NCBI GenBank assembly: GCA_017459225.1 | Contig: JAFUDL010000199.1 | Coordinates: 1 to 5,723, forward strand | Source of the DNA: Kiritimatiellia bacterium | GTDB taxonomy: Bacteria > Verrucomicrobiota > Kiritimatiellia > RFP12 > UBA1067 | Reading direction: 5' to 3' | Length of the DNA stretch: 5,723 nt | Shown: positions 5,217 to 5,723 of the stretch, in pieces | Numbering within the stretch: position 1 is the first letter of the stretch | How the letters are laid out: each line of letters begins with the position of its first letter | Translations under genes and position numbers: made by a program | Notes under the pieces: generated by a model | Database searches by the model: none | Seen by the model: only the letters and a program-made list of their open reading frames with translations | What the model was told of the DNA's origin: nothing

Positions 5217-5723
5217 TCAGTGGCCTGTTTCGAAGTGCGCGTCCTCGCGGATGCACTTGCGCGGGCACTTGTCCACAAGGACGGCGTCGGTTGGCGGGTT
5301 CTCGTAGTTGACCTTGGCGAGGAAGCCGTTGAATGTGAAGTGTCCAGCCTCCTTGCCACCGGAGTTCTTCTCGCAGAGGTGGCAGCCGATGCAGCCGACG
5401 CCGCAGACCTTGGTGACCTCGGGTCCGCGAACGGGGTTGTTGCAGAGAACGTGGATGGTGGCCTTAGCGGGAACAAGCTCGATGAGCTTGCGTGGGCAGA
5501 CGGCCACGCACTTGCCGCAGCCGATGCAGAGGCGCTTGTCGACGATTGCAAGGCCGTCCTCGATGCGAATGGCGTGCTTGGGGCAGACGTTCGCGCACGC
5601 GCCGTATCCTAGGCAGCCGAAGCGGCAGCCCTTGTCGCCGCCCGCCGTGGCCGCTGCGGATGCGCAGTCGCAGATGCCGTTGTAGTCACCCACTCGCACG
5701 GCCTCTGCGCGCGTGCCGCAGCA
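5217..5723 (-). CDS. rnfB: RnfB, iron-sulfur subunit of the Rnf complex, C-terminal part (5' end outside window)
   Basis: The visible 168 codons encode the C-terminal part of RnfB, the subunit that accepts electrons from reduced ferredoxin. The frame is open to the right edge (Cys-Cys-Gly-Thr-Arg-Ala-Glu-Ala before the Val at 5699, codon GTG, which is internal). The N-terminal membrane helix and most of the 4Fe-4S (PF04060-type) domain are missing, probably a little over 100 residues. Counting that Val as 1: CRFGCLGYGACANVCP (25-40) and CIGCGKCVAVCP (58-69) form an intact two-cluster ferredoxin unit. A second unit follows with Cys86, CGVGCIGCHLC (99-109) and DKCPRKCI (143-150). In this second unit the usual last Cys of the first motif is Ser113, and the CxxCxxC of the next motif is replaced by Pro135, Asp138 and Leu141, so only one cluster's ligands remain. 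Stop TGA at 5219-5217; rnfC follows after 35 nt, in the usual B-C order. Confidence 0.94.
   Translation of the reverse strand, partial: CCGTRAEAVRVGDYNGICDCASAAATAGGDKGCRFGCLGYGACANVCPKHAIRIEDGLAIVDKRLCIGCGKCVAVCPRKLIELVPAKATIHVLCNNPVRGPEVTKVCGVGCIGCHLCEKNSGGKEAGHFTFNGFLAKVNYENPPTDAVLVDKCPRKCIREDAHFETGH

Overview
The window is GC-rich and tightly packed with genes. It looks like part of the chromosome of an anaerobic, Gram-negative, carbohydrate-degrading bacterium. Three things point that way: an Rnf-type ferredoxin:NAD+ oxidoreductase cluster, a lipid A (LpxL/HtrB)-type acyltransferase implying an LPS outer membrane, and a family GH97 glycosidase. The Verrucomicrobiota/Kiritimatiellota/Lentisphaerota group would fit, but this is inference from gene content and style; no marker gene in the window settles it.

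Layout. Plus strand, 2-760: the C-terminal ~250 residues of a GH97 glycoside hydrolase whose start lies left of the window. All other genes are on the minus strand and are transcribed leftwards from the right edge: rnfB (5723-5217, start outside the window), rnfC (5181-3811), rnfD (3768-2749), rnfG (2669-1695), and an LpxL/HtrB-like acyltransferase (1691-786). The acyltransferase ATG comes 3 nt after the rnfG stop. The GH97 gene and the acyltransferase converge with 25 nt between them and no convincing terminator.

How the genes work together. RnfB and RnfC are the cytoplasmic iron-sulfur/flavin subunits: RnfB takes electrons from reduced ferredoxin and RnfC carries the NADH/FMN site. RnfD (membrane) and RnfG (anchored, periplasmic) carry covalently bound FMN in the transmembrane electron path that drives Na+ or H+ export. 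The remaining membrane subunits, RnfA and RnfE, are not here; the acyltransferase occupies the place after rnfG where rnfE-rnfA often follow.

Points worth a second look: (1) the second ferredoxin-like unit of RnfB has lost exactly the four cysteines expected to bind one [4Fe-4S] cluster while keeping the four for the other; (2) RnfG is ~115 residues longer than usual and its extension looks like a degenerate copy of the first half of its own FMN-binding domain; (3) the acyltransferase has Tyr in place of the acidic residue of the HX4(D/E) catalytic motif; (4) the gaps between the rnf genes are built of short 7-8 bp tandem repeats, and two gaps share an AAACYT-type octamer. I see no CRISPR array, mobile element, tRNA or rRNA.
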